The notes under the pieces: model-generated | The model's database searches: none | Seen by the model: the letters and a program-made list of their open reading frames with translations, nothing else | Told to the model about the DNA's origin: nothing | DNA from: Canna indica | Taxonomy: Eukaryota > Streptophyta > Magnoliopsida > Zingiberales > Cannaceae | DNA: 64,000 nt | Assembly: GCA_034359265.1 (NCBI GenBank) | Contig: CP136898.1 | Location: 57,029,501 to 57,093,500, forward strand | Reading direction: 5' to 3' | Shown: positions 25,468-39,600 of the stretch, in pieces | How the letters are laid out: each line of letters begins with the position of its first letter | How positions within the stretch are numbered: position 1 is the stretch's first letter | Program-made: the position numbers and the translations under genes

Positions 25468-28400
25468 GGCTAGAAACGCCCAGCAATCTGAGTCCCGAGC
25501 GACTCCAGAACATTCACTGTGATGGGAGAAGTTGTTAATCGAGTTATTTATGACAAACTAATGCAAAGAATTGCACGCTCTTTGGAATAGAATCTTCAAC
25601 GAAGTCGACTGATTGAACTTCAGGGTATCGGCTAAAAACGCCCAGCAATCTGAGTCCCGATCGACTCCAGAACATTCACTGTGATGGGAGAAGTTGTTAA
25701 TCTAGTTAGTTATGACAAACTAATGCAAAGAATTGCACGCTTTTTGGAATAGAATCTTCAACGAAGCCGACTGATTGAACTTCAGGGTATCGGCTAGAAA
25801 CGCCCAGCAATCTGAGTCCCGAGCGACTCCAGAACATTCACTGTGATGGGAGAAGTTGTTAATCGAGTTATTTATGACAAACTAATGCAAAGAATTGCAC
25901 GCTCTTTGGAATAGAATCTTCAACGAAGTCGACTGATTGAACTTCAGGGTATCGGCTAAAAACGCCCAGCAATCTGAGTCCCGATCGACTCCAGAACATT
26001 CACTGTGATGGGAGAAGTTGTTAATCTAGTTAGTTATGACAAACTAATGCAAAGAATTGCACGCTTTTTGGAATAGAATCTTCAACGAAGCCGACTGATT
26101 GAACTTCAGGGTATCGGCTAGAAACGCCCAGCAATCTGAGTCCCGAGCGACTCCAGAACATTCACTGTGATGGGAGAAGTTGTTAATCGAGTTATTTATG
26201 TCACACTAATGCAAAGAATTGCACGCTTTTTGGAATAGAATCTTCAACGAAGTCGACTGATTGAACTTCAGGGTATCGGCTAGAAACGCCCAGCAATCTG
26301 AGTCCCGAGCGACTCCAGAACATTCACTGTGATGGGAGAAGTTGTTAATCGAGTTATATTTGATAGACTAATGCAAAGAATTGCACAATTTTTCGAATAG
26401 AATCTTGAACGAAGCCGACTGATTGAACTTCGGGGTATCGGTTCGAAACGAACAGAAATCTGAGTCGCGAGCGACTCCAGAATATTCACTGTGATGGGAG
26501 AAGTTGTTAATCGAGTTATTTATGACAAACTAATGCAAAGAATTGCACGCTTTTGGAATAAAATCTTGAACGAAGCCGACTGATTGAAGTCGGGGTATCG
26601 GGTCGAATCGATCAGAAATCTGAGTCATGAGCGACTCCAGAACATTCACTGTGATGGGAGAAGTTGTTAATCGAGTTATTTAAGACAAACTAATGCAAAG
26701 AATTGTACGCTTTTTAGAATAGAATCTTCAACGAAGTCGACTGATTGAACTTCAGGGTATCGGCTAGAAACGCCCAGCAATCTGAGTCCCGATCGACTCC
26801 AGAACATTCACTGTGATGGGAGAAGTTGTTAATCTAGTTAGTTATGACAAACTAATGCAAAGAATTGCACGCTTTTTGGAATAGAATCTTCAACGAAGCC
26901 GACTGATTGAACTTCAGGGTATCGGCTAGAAACGCCCAGCAATCTGAGTCCCGAGCGACTCCAGAACATTCACTGTGATGGGAGAAGTTGTTAATCTAGT
27001 TAGTTATGACAAACTAATGCAAAGAATTGCACGCTTTTTGGAATAGAATCTTCAACGAAGCCGACTGATTGAACTTCAGGGTATCGGCTAGAAACGCCCA
27101 GCAATCTGAGTCCCGAGCGACTCCAGAACATTCACTGTGATGGGAGAAGTTGTTAATCGAGTTATTTATGACAAACTAATGCAAAGAATTGCACGCTCTT
27201 TGGAATAGAATCTTCAACGAAGTCGACTGATTGAACTTCAGGGTATCGGCTAGAAACGCCCAGCAATCTGAGTCCCGATCGACTCCAGAACATTCACTGT
27301 GATGGGAGAAGTTGTTAATCTAGTTAGTTATGACAAACTAATGCAAAGAATTGCACGCTTTTTGGAATAGAATCTTCAACGAAGCCGACTGATTGAACTT
27401 CAGGGTATCGGCTAGAAACGCCCAGCAATCTGAGTCCCGAGCGACTCCAGAACATTCACTGTGATGGGAGAAGTTGTTAATCGAGTTATATTTGATAGAC
27501 TAATGCAAAGAATTGCACAATTTTTCGAATAGAATCTTGAACGAAGCCGACTGATTGAACTTCGGGGTATCGGTTCGAAACGAACAGAAATCTGAGTCGC
27601 GAGCGACTCCAGAACATTCACTGTGATGGGAGAAGTTGTTAATCGAGTTATTTATGACAAACTAATGCAAAGAATTGCACGCTTTTTGGAATAGAATCTT
27701 CAACGAAGTCGACTGATTGAACTTCAGGGTATCGGCTAGAAACGCCCAGCAATCTGAGTCCCGAGCGACTCCAGAACATTCACTGTGATGGGAGAAGTTG
27801 TTAATCGAGTTATTTATGAGAAACTAATGCAAAGAATTGCACGCTTTTTGGAATAGAATCTTCAACGAAGTCGACTGATTGAACTTCAGGGTATCGGCTA
27901 GAAACGCCCAGCAATCTGAGTCCCGAGCGACTCCAGAATATTCACTGTGATGGGAGAAGTTGTTAATCTAGTTAGTTATGACAAACTAATGCAAAGAATT
28001 GCACGCTTTTTGGAATAGAATCTTCAACAAAGCCGACTGATTGAACTTCTGTGTATCGGCTAGAAACGCCCAACAATCTGAGTCCCGAGCGACTCCAGAA
28101 CATTCACTGTGATGGGAGAAGTTGTTAATCGAGTTATTTATGTCACACTAATGCAAAGAATTGCACGCTTTTTGGAATAGAATCTTCAACGAAGTCGACT
28201 GATTGAACTTCAGGGTATCGGCTAGAAACGCCCAGCAATCTGAGTCCCGAGCGACTCCAGAACATTCACTGTGATGGGAGAAGTTGTTAATCTAGTTAGT
28301 TATGACAAACTAATGCAAAGAATTGCACGCTTTTTGGAATAGAATCTTCAACAAAGCCGACTGATTGAACTTCAGGGTATCGGCTAGAAACGCCCAGCAA

Positions 28401-31400
28401 TCTGAGTCCCGAGCGACTCCAGAACATTCACTGTGATGGGAGAAGTTGTTAATCGAGTTATTTAAGACAAACTAATGCAAAGAATTGCACGCTTTTTGGA
28501 ATAGAATCTTCAACGAAGTCGACTGATTGAACTTCAGGGTATCGGCTAGAAACGCCCAGCAATCTGAGTCCCGATCGACTCCAGAACATTCACTGTGATG
28601 GGAGAAGTTGTTAATCTAGTTAGTTATGACAAACTAATGCAAAGAATTGCACGCTTTTTGGAATAGAATCTTCAACGAAGCCGACTGATTGAACTTCAGG
28701 GTATCGGCTAGAAACGCCCAGCAATCTGAGTCCCGAGCGACTCCAGAACATTCACTGTGATGGGAGAAGTTGTTAATCGAGTTATTTATGACAAACTAAT
28801 GCAAAGAATTGCACGCTCTTTGGAATAGAATCTTCAACGAAGTCGACTGATTGAACTTCAGGGTATCGGCTAAAAACGCCCAGCAATCTGAGTCCCGATC
28901 GACTCCAGAACATTCACTGTGATGGGAGAAGTTGTTAATCTAGTTAGTTATGACAAACTAATGCAAAGAATTGCACGCTTTTTGGAATAGAATCTTCAAC
29001 GAAGCCGACTGATTGAACTTCAGGGTATCGGCTAGAAACGCCCAGCAATCTGAGTCCCGAGCGACTCCAGAACATTCACTGTGATGGGAGAAGTTGTTAA
29101 TCGAGTTATATTTGATAGACTAATGCAAAGAATTGCACAATTTTTCGAATAGAATCTTGAACGAAGCCGACTGATTGAACTTCGGGGTATCGGTTCGAAA
29201 CGAACAGAAATCTGAGTCGCGAGCGACTCCAGAACATTCACTGTGATGGGAGAAGTTGTTAATCGAGTTATTTATGACAAACTAATGCAAAGAATTGCAC
29301 GCTTTTTGGAATAGAATCTTCAACGAAGTCGACTGATTGAACTTCAGGATATCGGCTAGAAACGCCCAGCAATCTGAGTCCCGAGCGACTCCAGAACATT
29401 CACTGTGATGGGAGAAGTTGTTAATCGAGTTATTTATGAGAAACTAATGCAAAGAATTGCACGCTTTTTGGAATAGAATCTTCAACGAAGTCGACTGATT
29501 GAACTTCAGGGTATCGGCTAGAAACGCCCAGCAATCTGAGTCCCGAGCGACTCCAGAACATTCACTGTGATGGGAGAAGTTGTTAATCGAGTTATATTTG
29601 ATAGACTAATGCAAAGAATTGCACAATTTTTCGAATAGAATCTTGAACGAAGCCGACTGATTGAACTTCGGGGTATCGGTTCGAAACGAACAGAAATCTG
29701 AGTCGCGAGCGACTCCAGAACATTCACTGTGATGGGAGAAGTTGTTAATCGAGTTATTTATGACAAACTAATGCAAAGAATTGCACGCTTTTTGGAATAG
29801 AATCTTCAACGAAGTCGACTGATTGAACTTCAGGGTATCGGCTAGAAACGCCCAGCAATCTGAGTCCCGAGCGACTCCAGAACATTCACTGTGATGGGAG
29901 AAGTTGTTAATCGAGTTATTTATGAGAAACTAATGCAAAGAATTGCACGCTTTTTGGAATAGAATCTTCAACGAAGTCGACTGATTGAACTTCAGGGTAT
30001 CGGCTAGAAACGCCCAGCAATCTGAGTCCCGAGCGACTCCAGAATATTCACTGTGATGGGAGAAGTTGTTAATCTAGTTAGTTATGACAAACTAATGCAA
30101 AGAATTGCACGCTTTTTGGAATAGAATCTTCAACAAAGCCGACTGATTGAACTTCTGTGTATCGGCTAGAAACGCCCAACAATCTGAGTCCCGAGCGACT
30201 CCAGAACATTCACTGTGATGGGAGAAGTTGTTAATCGAGTTATTTATGTCACACTAATGCAAAGAATTGCACGCTTTTTGGAATAGAATCTTCAACGAAG
30301 TCGACTGATTGAACTTCAGGGTATCGGCTAGAAACGCCCAGAAATCTGAGTCCCGAGCGACTCCAGAACATTCACTGTGATGGGAGAAGTTGTTAATCTA
30401 GTTAGTTATGACAAACTAATGCAAAGAATTGCACGCTTTTTGGAATAGAATCTTCAACAAAGCCGACTGATTGAACTTCAGGGTATCGGCTAGAAACGCC
30501 CAGCAATCTGAGTCCCGAGCGACTCCAGAACATTCACTGTGATGGGAGAAGTTGTTAATCGAGTTATTTAAGACAAACTAATGCAAAGAATTGCACGCTT
30601 TTTGGAATAGAATCTTCAACGAAGTCGACTGATTGAACTTCAGGGTATCGGCTAGAAACGCCCAGCAATCTGAGTCCCGATCGACTCCAGAACATTCACT
30701 GTGATGGGAGAAGTTGTTAATCTAGTTAGTTATGACAAACTAATGCAAAGAATTGCACGCTTTTTGGAATAGAATCTTCAACGAAGCCGACTGATTGAAC
30801 TTCAGGGTATCGGCTAGAAACGCCCAGCAATCTGAGTCCCGAGCGACTCCAGAACATTCACTGTGATGGGAGAAGTTGTTAATCGAGTTATTTATGACAA
30901 ACTAATGCAAAGAATTGCACGCTCTTTGGAATAGAATCTTCAACGAAGTCGACTGATTGAACTTCAGGGTATCGGCTAGAAACGCCCAGCAATCTGAGTC
31001 CCGATCGACTCCAGAACATTCACTGTGATGGAAGAAGTTGTTAATCTAGTTAGTTATGACAAACTAATGCAAAGAATTGCACGCTTTTTGGAATAGAATC
31101 TTCAACGAAGCCGACTGATTGAACTTCAGGGTATCGGCTAGAAACGCCCAGCAATCTGAGTCCCGAGCGACTCCAGAACATTCACTGTGATGGGAGAAGT
31201 TGTTAATCGAGTTATATTTGATAGACTAATGCAAAGAATTGCACAATTTTTCGAATAGAATCTTGAACGAAGCCGACTGATTGAACTTCGGGGTATCGGT
31301 TCGAAACGAACAGAAATCTGAGTCGCGAGCGACTCTAGAACATTCACTGTGATGGGAGAAGTTGTTAATCGAGTTATTTATGACAAACTAATGCAAAGAA

Positions 31401-33649
31401 TTGCACGCTTTTTGGAATAGAATCTTCAACGAAGTCGACTGATTGAACTTCAGGGTATCGGCTAGAAACGCCCAGCAATCTGAGTCCCGAGCGACTCCAG
31501 AACATTCACTGTGATGGGAGAAGTTGTTAATCGAGTTATTTATGAGAAACTAATGCAAAGAATTGCACGCTTTTTGGAATAGAATCTTCAACGAAGTCGA
31601 CTGATTGAACTTCAGGGTATCGGCTAGAAACGCCCAGCAATCTGAGTCCCGAGCGACTCCAGAACATTCACTGTGATGGGAGAAGTTGTTAATCGAGTTA
31701 TTTATGACAAACTAATGCAAAGAATTGCACGCTCTTTGGAATAGAATCTTCAACGAAGTCGACTGATTGAACTTCAGGGTATCGGCTAAAAACGCCCAGC
31801 AATCTGAGTCCCGATCGACTCCAGAACATTCACTGTGATGGGAGAAGTTGTTAATCTAGTTAGTTATGACAAACTAATGCAAAGAATTGCACGCTTTTTG
31901 GAATAGAATCTTCAACGAAGCCGACTGATTGAACTTCAGGGTATCGGCTAGAAACGCCCAGCAATCTGAGTCCCGAGCGACTCCAGAACATTCACTGTGA
32001 TGGGAGAAGTTGTTAATCGAGTTATATTTGATAGACTAATGCAAAGAATTGCACAATTTTTCGAATAGAATCTTGAACGAAGCCGACTGATTGAACTTCG
32101 GGGTATCGGTTCGAAACGAACAGAAATCTGAGTCGCGAGCGACTCCAGAACATTCACTGTGATGGGAGAAGTTGTTAATCGAGTTATTTATGACAAACTA
32201 ATGCAAAGAATTGCACGCTTTTTGGAATAGAATCTTCAACGAAGTCGACTGATTGAACTTCAGGGTATCGGCTAGAAACGCCCAGCAATCTGAGTCCCGA
32301 GCGACTCCAGAACATTCACTGTGATGGGAGAAGTTGTTAATCGAGTTATTTATGAGAAACTAATGCAAAGAATTGCACGCTTTTTGGAATAGAATCTTCA
32401 ACGAAGTCGACTGATTGAACTTCAGGGTATCGGCTAGAAACGCCCAGCAATCTGAGTCCCGAGCGACTCCAGAACATTCACTGTGATGGGAGAACTTGTT
32501 AATCGAGTTATATTTGATAGACTAATGCAAAGAATTGCACAATTTTTCGAATAGAATCTTGAACGAAGCCGACTGATTGAACTTCGGGGTATCGGTTCGA
32601 AACGAACAGAAATCTGAGTCGCGAGCGACTCCAGAACATTCACTGTGATGGGAGAAGTTGTTAATCGAGTTATTTATGACAAACTAATGCAAAGAATTGC
32701 ACGTTTTTTGGAATAGAATCTTCAACGAAGTCGACTGATTGAACTTCAGGGTATCGGCTAGAAACGCCCAGCAATCTGAGTCCCGAGCGACTCCAGAACA
32801 TTCACTGTGATGGGAGAAGTTGTTAATCGAGTTATTTATGAGAAACTAATGCAAAGAATTGCACGCTTTTTGGAATAGAATCTTCAACGAAGTCGACTGA
32901 TTGAACTTCAGGGTATCGGCTAGAAACGCCCAGCAATCTGAGTCCCGAGTGACTCCAGAATATTCACTGTGATGGGAGAAGTTGTTAATCTAGTTAGTTA
33001 TGACAAACTAATGCAAAGAATTGCACGCTTTTTGGAATAGAATCTTCAACAAAGCCGACTGATTTAACTTCTGTGTATCGGCTAGAAACGCCCAACAATC
33101 TGAGTCCCGAGCGACTCCAGAACATTCACTGTGATGGGAGAAGTTGTTAATCGTGTTATTTATGTCACACTAATGCAAAGAATTGCACGCTTTTTGGAAT
33201 AGAATCTTCAACGAAGTCGACTGATTGAACTTCAGGGTATCGGCTAGAAACGCCCAGCAATCTGAGTCCCGAGCGACTCCAGAACATTCACTGTGATGGG
33301 AGAAGTTGTTAATCTAGTTAGTTATGACAAACTAATGCAAAGAATTGCACGCTTTTTGGAATAGAATCTTCAACAAAGCCGACTGATTGAACTTCAGGGT
33401 ATCGGCTAGAAACGCCCAGCAATCTGAGTCCCGAGCGACTCCAGAACATTCACTGTGATGGGAGAAGTTGTTAATCGAGTTATTTAAGACAAACTAATGC
33501 AAAGAATTGCACGCTTTTTGGAATAGAATCTTCAACGAAGTCGACTGATTAAACTTCAGGGTATCGGCTAGAAACGCCCAGCAATCTGAGTCCCGAGCGA
33601 CTCCAGAACATTCACTGTGATGGGAGAAGTTGTTAATCGAGTTATTTAT

Positions 33650-36600
33650 GAGAAACTAATGCAAAGAATTGCACGCTTTTTGGAATAGAATCTTCAACGA
33701 AGTCGACTGATTGAACTTCAGGGTATCGGCTAGAAACGCCCAGCAATCTGAGTCCCGAGCGACTCCAGAACATTCACTGTGATGGGAGAAGTTGTTAATC
33801 GAGTTATTTATGAGAAACTAATGCAAAGAATTGCACGCTTTTTGGAATAGAATCTTCAACGAAGTCGACTGATTGAACTTCAGGGTATCGGCTAGAAACG
33901 CCCAGCAATCTGAGTCCCGAGCGACTCCAGAACATTCACTGTGATGGGAGAAGTTGTTAATCGAGTTATATTTGATAGACTAATGCAAAGAATTGCACAA
34001 TTTTTCGAATAGAATCTTGAACGAAGCCGACTGATTGAACTTCGGGGTATCGGTTCGAAACGAACAGAAATCTGAGTCGCGAGCGACTCCAGAACATTCA
34101 CTGTGATGGGAGAAGTTGTTAATCGAGTTATTTATGACAAACTAATGCAAAGAATTGCACGCTTTTTGGAATAGAATCTTCAACGAAGTCGACTGATTGA
34201 ACTTCAGGGTATCGGCTAGAAACGCCCAGCAATCTGAGTCCCGAGCGACTCCAGAACATTCACTGTGAAGGGAGAAGTTGTTAATCGAGTTATTTATGAG
34301 AAACTAATGCAAAGAATTGCACGCTTTTTGGAATAGAATCTTCAACCAAGTCGACTGATTGAACTTCAGGGTATCGGCTAGAAACGCCCAGCAATCTGAG
34401 TCCCGAGCGACTCCAGAATATTCACTGTGATGGGAGAAGTTGTTAATCTAGTTAGTTATGACAAACTAATGCAAAGAATTGCACGCTTTTTGGAATAGAA
34501 TCTTCAACAAAGCCGACTGATTGAACTTCTGTGTATCGGCTAGAAACGCCCAACAATCTGAGTCCCGAGCGACTCCAGAACATTCACTGTGATGGGAGAA
34601 GTTGTTAATCGAGTTATTTATGTCACACTAATGCAAAGAATTGCACGCTTTTTGGAATAGAATCTTCAACGAAGTCGACTGATTGAACTTCAGGGTATCG
34701 GCTAGAAACGCCCAGCAATCTGAGTCCCGAGCGACTCCAGAACATTCACTGTGATGGGAGAAGTTGTTAATCTAGTTAGTTATGACAAACTAATGCAAAG
34801 AATTGCACGCTTTTTGGAATAGAATCTTCAACAAAGCCGACTGATTGAACTTCAGGGTATCGGCTAGAAACGCCCAGCAATCTGAGTCCCGAGCGACTCC
34901 AGAACATTCACTGTGATGGGAGAAGTTGTTAATCGAGTTATTTAAGACAAACTAATGCAAAGAATTGCACGCTTTTTGGAATAGAATCTTCAACGAAGTC
35001 GACTGATTGAACTTCAGGGTATCGGCTAGAAACGCCCAGCAATCTGAGTCCCGATCGACTCCAGAACATTCACTGTGATGGGAGAAGTTGTTAATCTAGT
35101 TAGTTATGACAAACTAATGCAAAGAATTGCACGCTTTTTGGAATAGAATCTTCAACGAAGTCGACTGATTGAACTTCAGGGTATCGGCTAGAAACGCCCA
35201 GCAATCTGAGTCCCGAGCGACTCCAGAACATTCACTGTGATGGGAGAAGTTGTTAATCGAGTTATTTATGTCACACTAATGCAAAGAATTGCACGCTTTT
35301 TGGAATAGAATCTTCAACGAAGTCGACTGATTGAACTTCAGGGTATCGGCTAGAAACGCCCAGCAATCTGAGTCCCGAGCGACTCCAGAACATTCACTGT
35401 GATGGGAGAAGTTGTTAATCTAGTTAGTTATGACAAACTAATGCAAGGAATTGCACGCTTTTTGGAATAGAATCTTCAACAAAGCCGACTGATTGAACTT
35501 CAGGGTATCGGCTAGAAACGCCCAGCAATCTGAGTCCCGAGCGACTCCAGAACATTCACTGTGAAGGGAGAAGTTGTTAATCGAGTTATTTAAGACAAAC
35601 TAATGCAAAGAATTGCACGCTTTTTGGAATAGAATCTTCAACGAAGTCAACTGATTGAACTTCAGGGTATCGGCTAGAAACGCCCAGCAATCTGAGTCCC
35701 GATCGACTCCAGAACATTCACTGTGATGTGAGAAGTTGTTAATCTAGTTAGTTATGACAAACTAATGCAAAGAATTGCACGCTTTTTGGAATAGAATCTT
35801 CAACGAAGCCGACTGATTGAACTTCAGGGTATCGGCTAGAAACGCCCAGCAATCTGAGTCCCGAGCGACTCCAGAACATTCACTGTGATGGGAGAAGTTG
35901 TTAATCTAGTTAGTTATGACAAACTAATGCAAGGAATTGCACGCTTTTTGGAATAGAATCTTCAACAAAGCCGACTGATTGAACTTCAGGGTATCGGCTA
36001 GAAACGCCCAGCAATCTGAGTCCCGAGCGACTCCAGAATATTCACTGTGATGGGAGAAGTTGTTAATCTAGTTAGTTATGACAAACTAATGCAAAGAATT
36101 GCACGCTTTTTGGAATAGAATCTTCAACAAAGCCGACTGATTTAACTTCTGTGTATCGGCTAGAAACGCCCAACAATCTGAGTCCCGAGCGACTCCAGAA
36201 CATTCACTGTGATGGGAGAAGTTGTTAATCGAGTTATTTATGTCACACTAATGCAAAGAATTGCACGCTTTTTGGAATAGAATCTTCAACGAAGTCGACT
36301 GATTGAACTTCAGGGTATCGGCTAGAAACGCCCAGCAATCTGAGTCCCGAGCGACTCCAGAACATTCACTGTGATGGGAGAAGTTGTTAATCTAGTTAGT
36401 TATGACAAACTAATGCAAAGAATTGCACGCTTTTTGGAATAGAATCTTCAACAAAGCCGACTGATTGAACTTCAGGGTATCGGCTAGAAACGCCCAGCAA
36501 TCTGAGTCCCGAGCGACTCCAGAACATTCACTGTGATGGGAGAAGTTGTTAATCGAGTTATTTAAGACAAACTAATGCAAAGAATTGCACGCTTTTTGGA

Positions 36601-39600
36601 ATAGAATCTTCAACGAAGTCGACTGATTAAACTTCAGGGTATCGGCTAGAAACGCCCAGCAATCTGAGTCCCGAGCGACTCCAGAACATTCACTGTGATG
36701 GGAGAAGTTGTTAATCGAGTTATTTATGAGAAACTAATGCAAAGAATTGCACGCTTTTTGGAATAGAATCTTCAACGAAGTCGACTGATTGAACTTCAGG
36801 GTATCGGCTAGAAACGCCCAGCAATCTGAGTCCCGAGCGACTCCAGAACATTCACTGTGATGGGAGAAGTTGTTAATCGAGTTATTTATGACAAACTAAT
36901 GCAAAGAATTGCACGCTCTTTGGAATAGAATCTTCAACGAAGTCGACTGATTGAACTTCAGGGTATCGGCTAAAAACGCCCAGCAATCTGAGTCCCGATC
37001 GACTCCAGAACATTCACTGTGATGGGAGAAGTTGTTAATCTAGTTAGTTATGACAAACTAATGCAAAGAATTGCACGCTTTTTGGAATAGAATCTTCAAC
37101 GAAGCCGACTGATTGAACTTCAGGGTATCGGCTAGAAACGCCCAGCAATCTGAGTCCTGAGCGACTCCAGAACATTCACTGTGATGGGAGAAGTTGTTAA
37201 TCGAGTTATATTTGATAGACTAATGCAAAGAATTGCACAATTTTTCGAATAGAATCTTGAACGAAGCCGACTGATTGAACTTCGGGGTATCGGTTCGAAA
37301 CGAACAGAAATCTGAGTCGCGAGCGACTCCAGAACATTCACTGTGATGGGAGAAGTTGTTAATCGAGTTATTTATGACAAACTAATGCAAAGAATTGCAC
37401 GCTTTTTGGAATAGAATCTTCAACGAAGTCGACTGATTGAACTTCAGGGTATCGGCTAGAAACGCCCAGCAATCTGAGTCCCGAGCGACTCCAGAACATT
37501 CACTGTGATGGGAGAAGTTGTTAATCGAGTTATTTATGAGAAACTAATGCAAAGAATTGCACGCTTTTTGGAATAGAATCTTCAACGAAGTCGACTGATT
37601 GAACTTCAGGGTATCGGCTAGAAACGCCCAGCAATCTGAGTCCCGAGCGACTCCAGAACATTCACTGTGATGGGAGAAGTTGTTAATCGAGTTATATTTG
37701 ATAGACTAATGCAAAGAATTGCACAATTTTTCGAATAGAATCTTGAACGAAGCCGACTGATTGAACTTCGGGGTATCGGTTCGAAACGAACAGAAATCTG
37801 AGTCGCGAGCGACTCCAGAACATTCACTGTGATGGGAGAAGTTGTTAATCGAGTTATTTATGACAAACTAATGCAAAGAATTGCACGCTTTTTGGAATAG
37901 AATCTTCAACGAAGTCGACTGATTGAACTTCAGGGTATCGGCTAGAAACGCCCAGCAATCTGAGTCCCGAGCGACTCCAGAACATTCACTGTGAAGGGAG
38001 AAGTTGTTAATCGAGTTATTTATGAGAAACTAATGCAAAGAATTGCACGCTTTTTGGAATAGAATCTTCAACCAAGTCGACTGATTGAACTTCAGGGTAT
38101 CGGCTAGAAACGCCCAGCAATCTGAGTCCCGAGCGACTCCAGAATATTCACTGTGATGGGAGAAGTTGTTAATCTAGTTAGTTATGACAAACTAATGCAA
38201 AGAATTGCACGCTTTTTGGAATAGAATCTTCAACAAAGCCGACTGATTGAACTTCTGTGTATCGGCTAGAAACGCCCAACAATCTGAGTCCCGAGCGACT
38301 CCAGAACATTCACTGTGATGGGAGAAGTTGTTAATCGAGTTATTTATGTCACACTAATGCAAAGAATTGCACGCTTTTTGGAATAGAATCTTCAACGAAG
38401 TCGACTGATTGAACTTCAGGGTATCGGCTAGAAACGCCCAGCAATCTGAGTCCCGAGCGACTCCAGAACATTCACTGTGATGGGAGAAGTTGTTAATCTA
38501 GTTAGTTATGACAAACTAATGCAAAGAATTGCACGCTTTTTGGAATAGAATCTTCAACAAAGCCGACTGATTGAACTTCAGGGTATCGGCTAGAAACGCC
38601 CAGCAATCTGAGTCCCGAGCGACTCCAGAACATTCACTGTGATGGGAGAAGTTGTTAATCGAGTTATTTAAGACAAACTAATGCAAAGAATTGCACGCTT
38701 TTTGGAATAGAATCTTCAACGAAGTCGACTGATTGAACTTCAGGGTATCGGCTAGAAACGCCCAGCAATCTGAGTCCCGATCGACTCCAGAACATTCACT
38801 GTGATGGGAGAAGTTGTTAATCTAGTTAGTTATGACAAACTAATGCAAAGAATTGCACGCTTTTTGGAATAGAATCTTCAACGAAGTCGACTGATTGAAC
38901 TTCAGGGTATCGGCTAGAAACGCCCAGCAATCTGAGTCCCGAGCGACTCCAGAACATTCACTGTGATGGGAGAAGTTGTTAATCGAGTTATTTATGTCAC
39001 ACTAATGCAAAGAATTGCACGCTTTTTGGAATAGAATCTTCAACGAAGTCGACTGATTGAACTTCAGGGTATCGGCTAGAAACGCCCAGCAATCTGAGTC
39101 CCGAGCGACTCCAGAACATTCACTGTGATGGGAGAAGTTGTTAATCTAGTTAGTTATGACAAACTAATGCAAGGAATTGCACGCTTTTTGGAATAGAATC
39201 TTCAACAAAGCCGACTGATTGAACTTCAGGGTATCGGCTAGAAACGCCCAGCAATCTGAGTCCCGAGCGACTCCAGAACATTCACTGTGAAGGGAGAAGT
39301 TGTTAATCGAGTTATTTAAGACAAACTAATGCAAAGAATTGCACGCTTTTTGGAATAGAATCTTCAACGAAGTCAACTGATTGAACTTCAGGGTATCGGC
39401 TAGAAACGCCCAGCAATCTGAGTCCCGATCGACTCCAGAACATTCACTGTGATGGGAGAAGTTGTTAATCTAGTTAGTTATGACAAACTAATGCAAAGAA
39501 TTGCACGCTTTTTGGAATAGAATCTTCAACGAAGCCGACTGATTGAACTTCAGGGTATCGGCTAGAAACGCCCAGCAATCTGAGTCCCGAGCGACTCCAG

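Larger units (their letters stand above)
1006..26670. repeat. 160-bp monomer variant class (GCTTTTGGAATAAAATC...GAAGTCGGGG), scattered
   Basis: A distinct monomer type has GCTTTTGG (or GCTTTTGAAAT) in place of GCTTTTTGG, TTGAAGTCGGGG in place of TTGAACTTCAGGG, TCGGGTCGAATCGATCAG, and GAGTCATGAGCGACTCC. Two one-base losses make it 160 bp long. Copies were seen near 1,012, 3,046, 3,199, 4,978, 5,460, 7,404, 7,886, 12,581, 13,057, 14,033, 14,519, 15,003, 15,972, 16,456, 19,367, 20,613, 25,147, 25,303 and 26,553. None was seen after about 26.7 kb, so this class marks the left part of the array. Confidence 0.88.
16186..29084. repeat. About 2.8-kb multi-monomer block present three times
   Basis: The blocks at about 16,186-18,990, 20,343-23,147 and 26,280-29,084 carry the same order of monomer types. 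Private markers are shared: AGAATATTCACTG after the GTTCGAAAC-type monomer, and the double variant ATTGTACGCTTTTTAGAATAG at about 16,609, 20,766 and 26,703. The offsets are 4,157 and 5,937 bp. Neither is a multiple of 162, because a 51-bp deletion junction and several 160-bp monomers lie between the blocks. Similarity ends near 18,990 and 23,147, where the next monomers differ (TATGTCACAC leader against ATATTTGATAGAC). Confidence 0.85.
19300..31083. repeat. 5,937-bp direct tandem duplication of satellite
   Basis: Sequence from about 19,300 to 25,146 is matched from about 25,240 to 31,083 with a constant offset of 5,937 bp. Shared landmarks include the partial-monomer junction GACAAACTGATTGAACTTC (19,504 and 25,441), ATGGAAGAAG (25,091 and 31,028), CAGGATATCGG (about 23,408 and 29,345) and CCCAGAAATCTGAGTCCCG (about 24,402 and 30,339). 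Copies part at 25,147 / 31,084, where the first runs into a 160-bp monomer and the second into CGCTTTTTGG. The size equals 37 monomers minus 57 bp (51 for the junction plus three 2-bp deletions). I saw no differences between the copies, which suggests a recent event. Confidence 0.9.
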
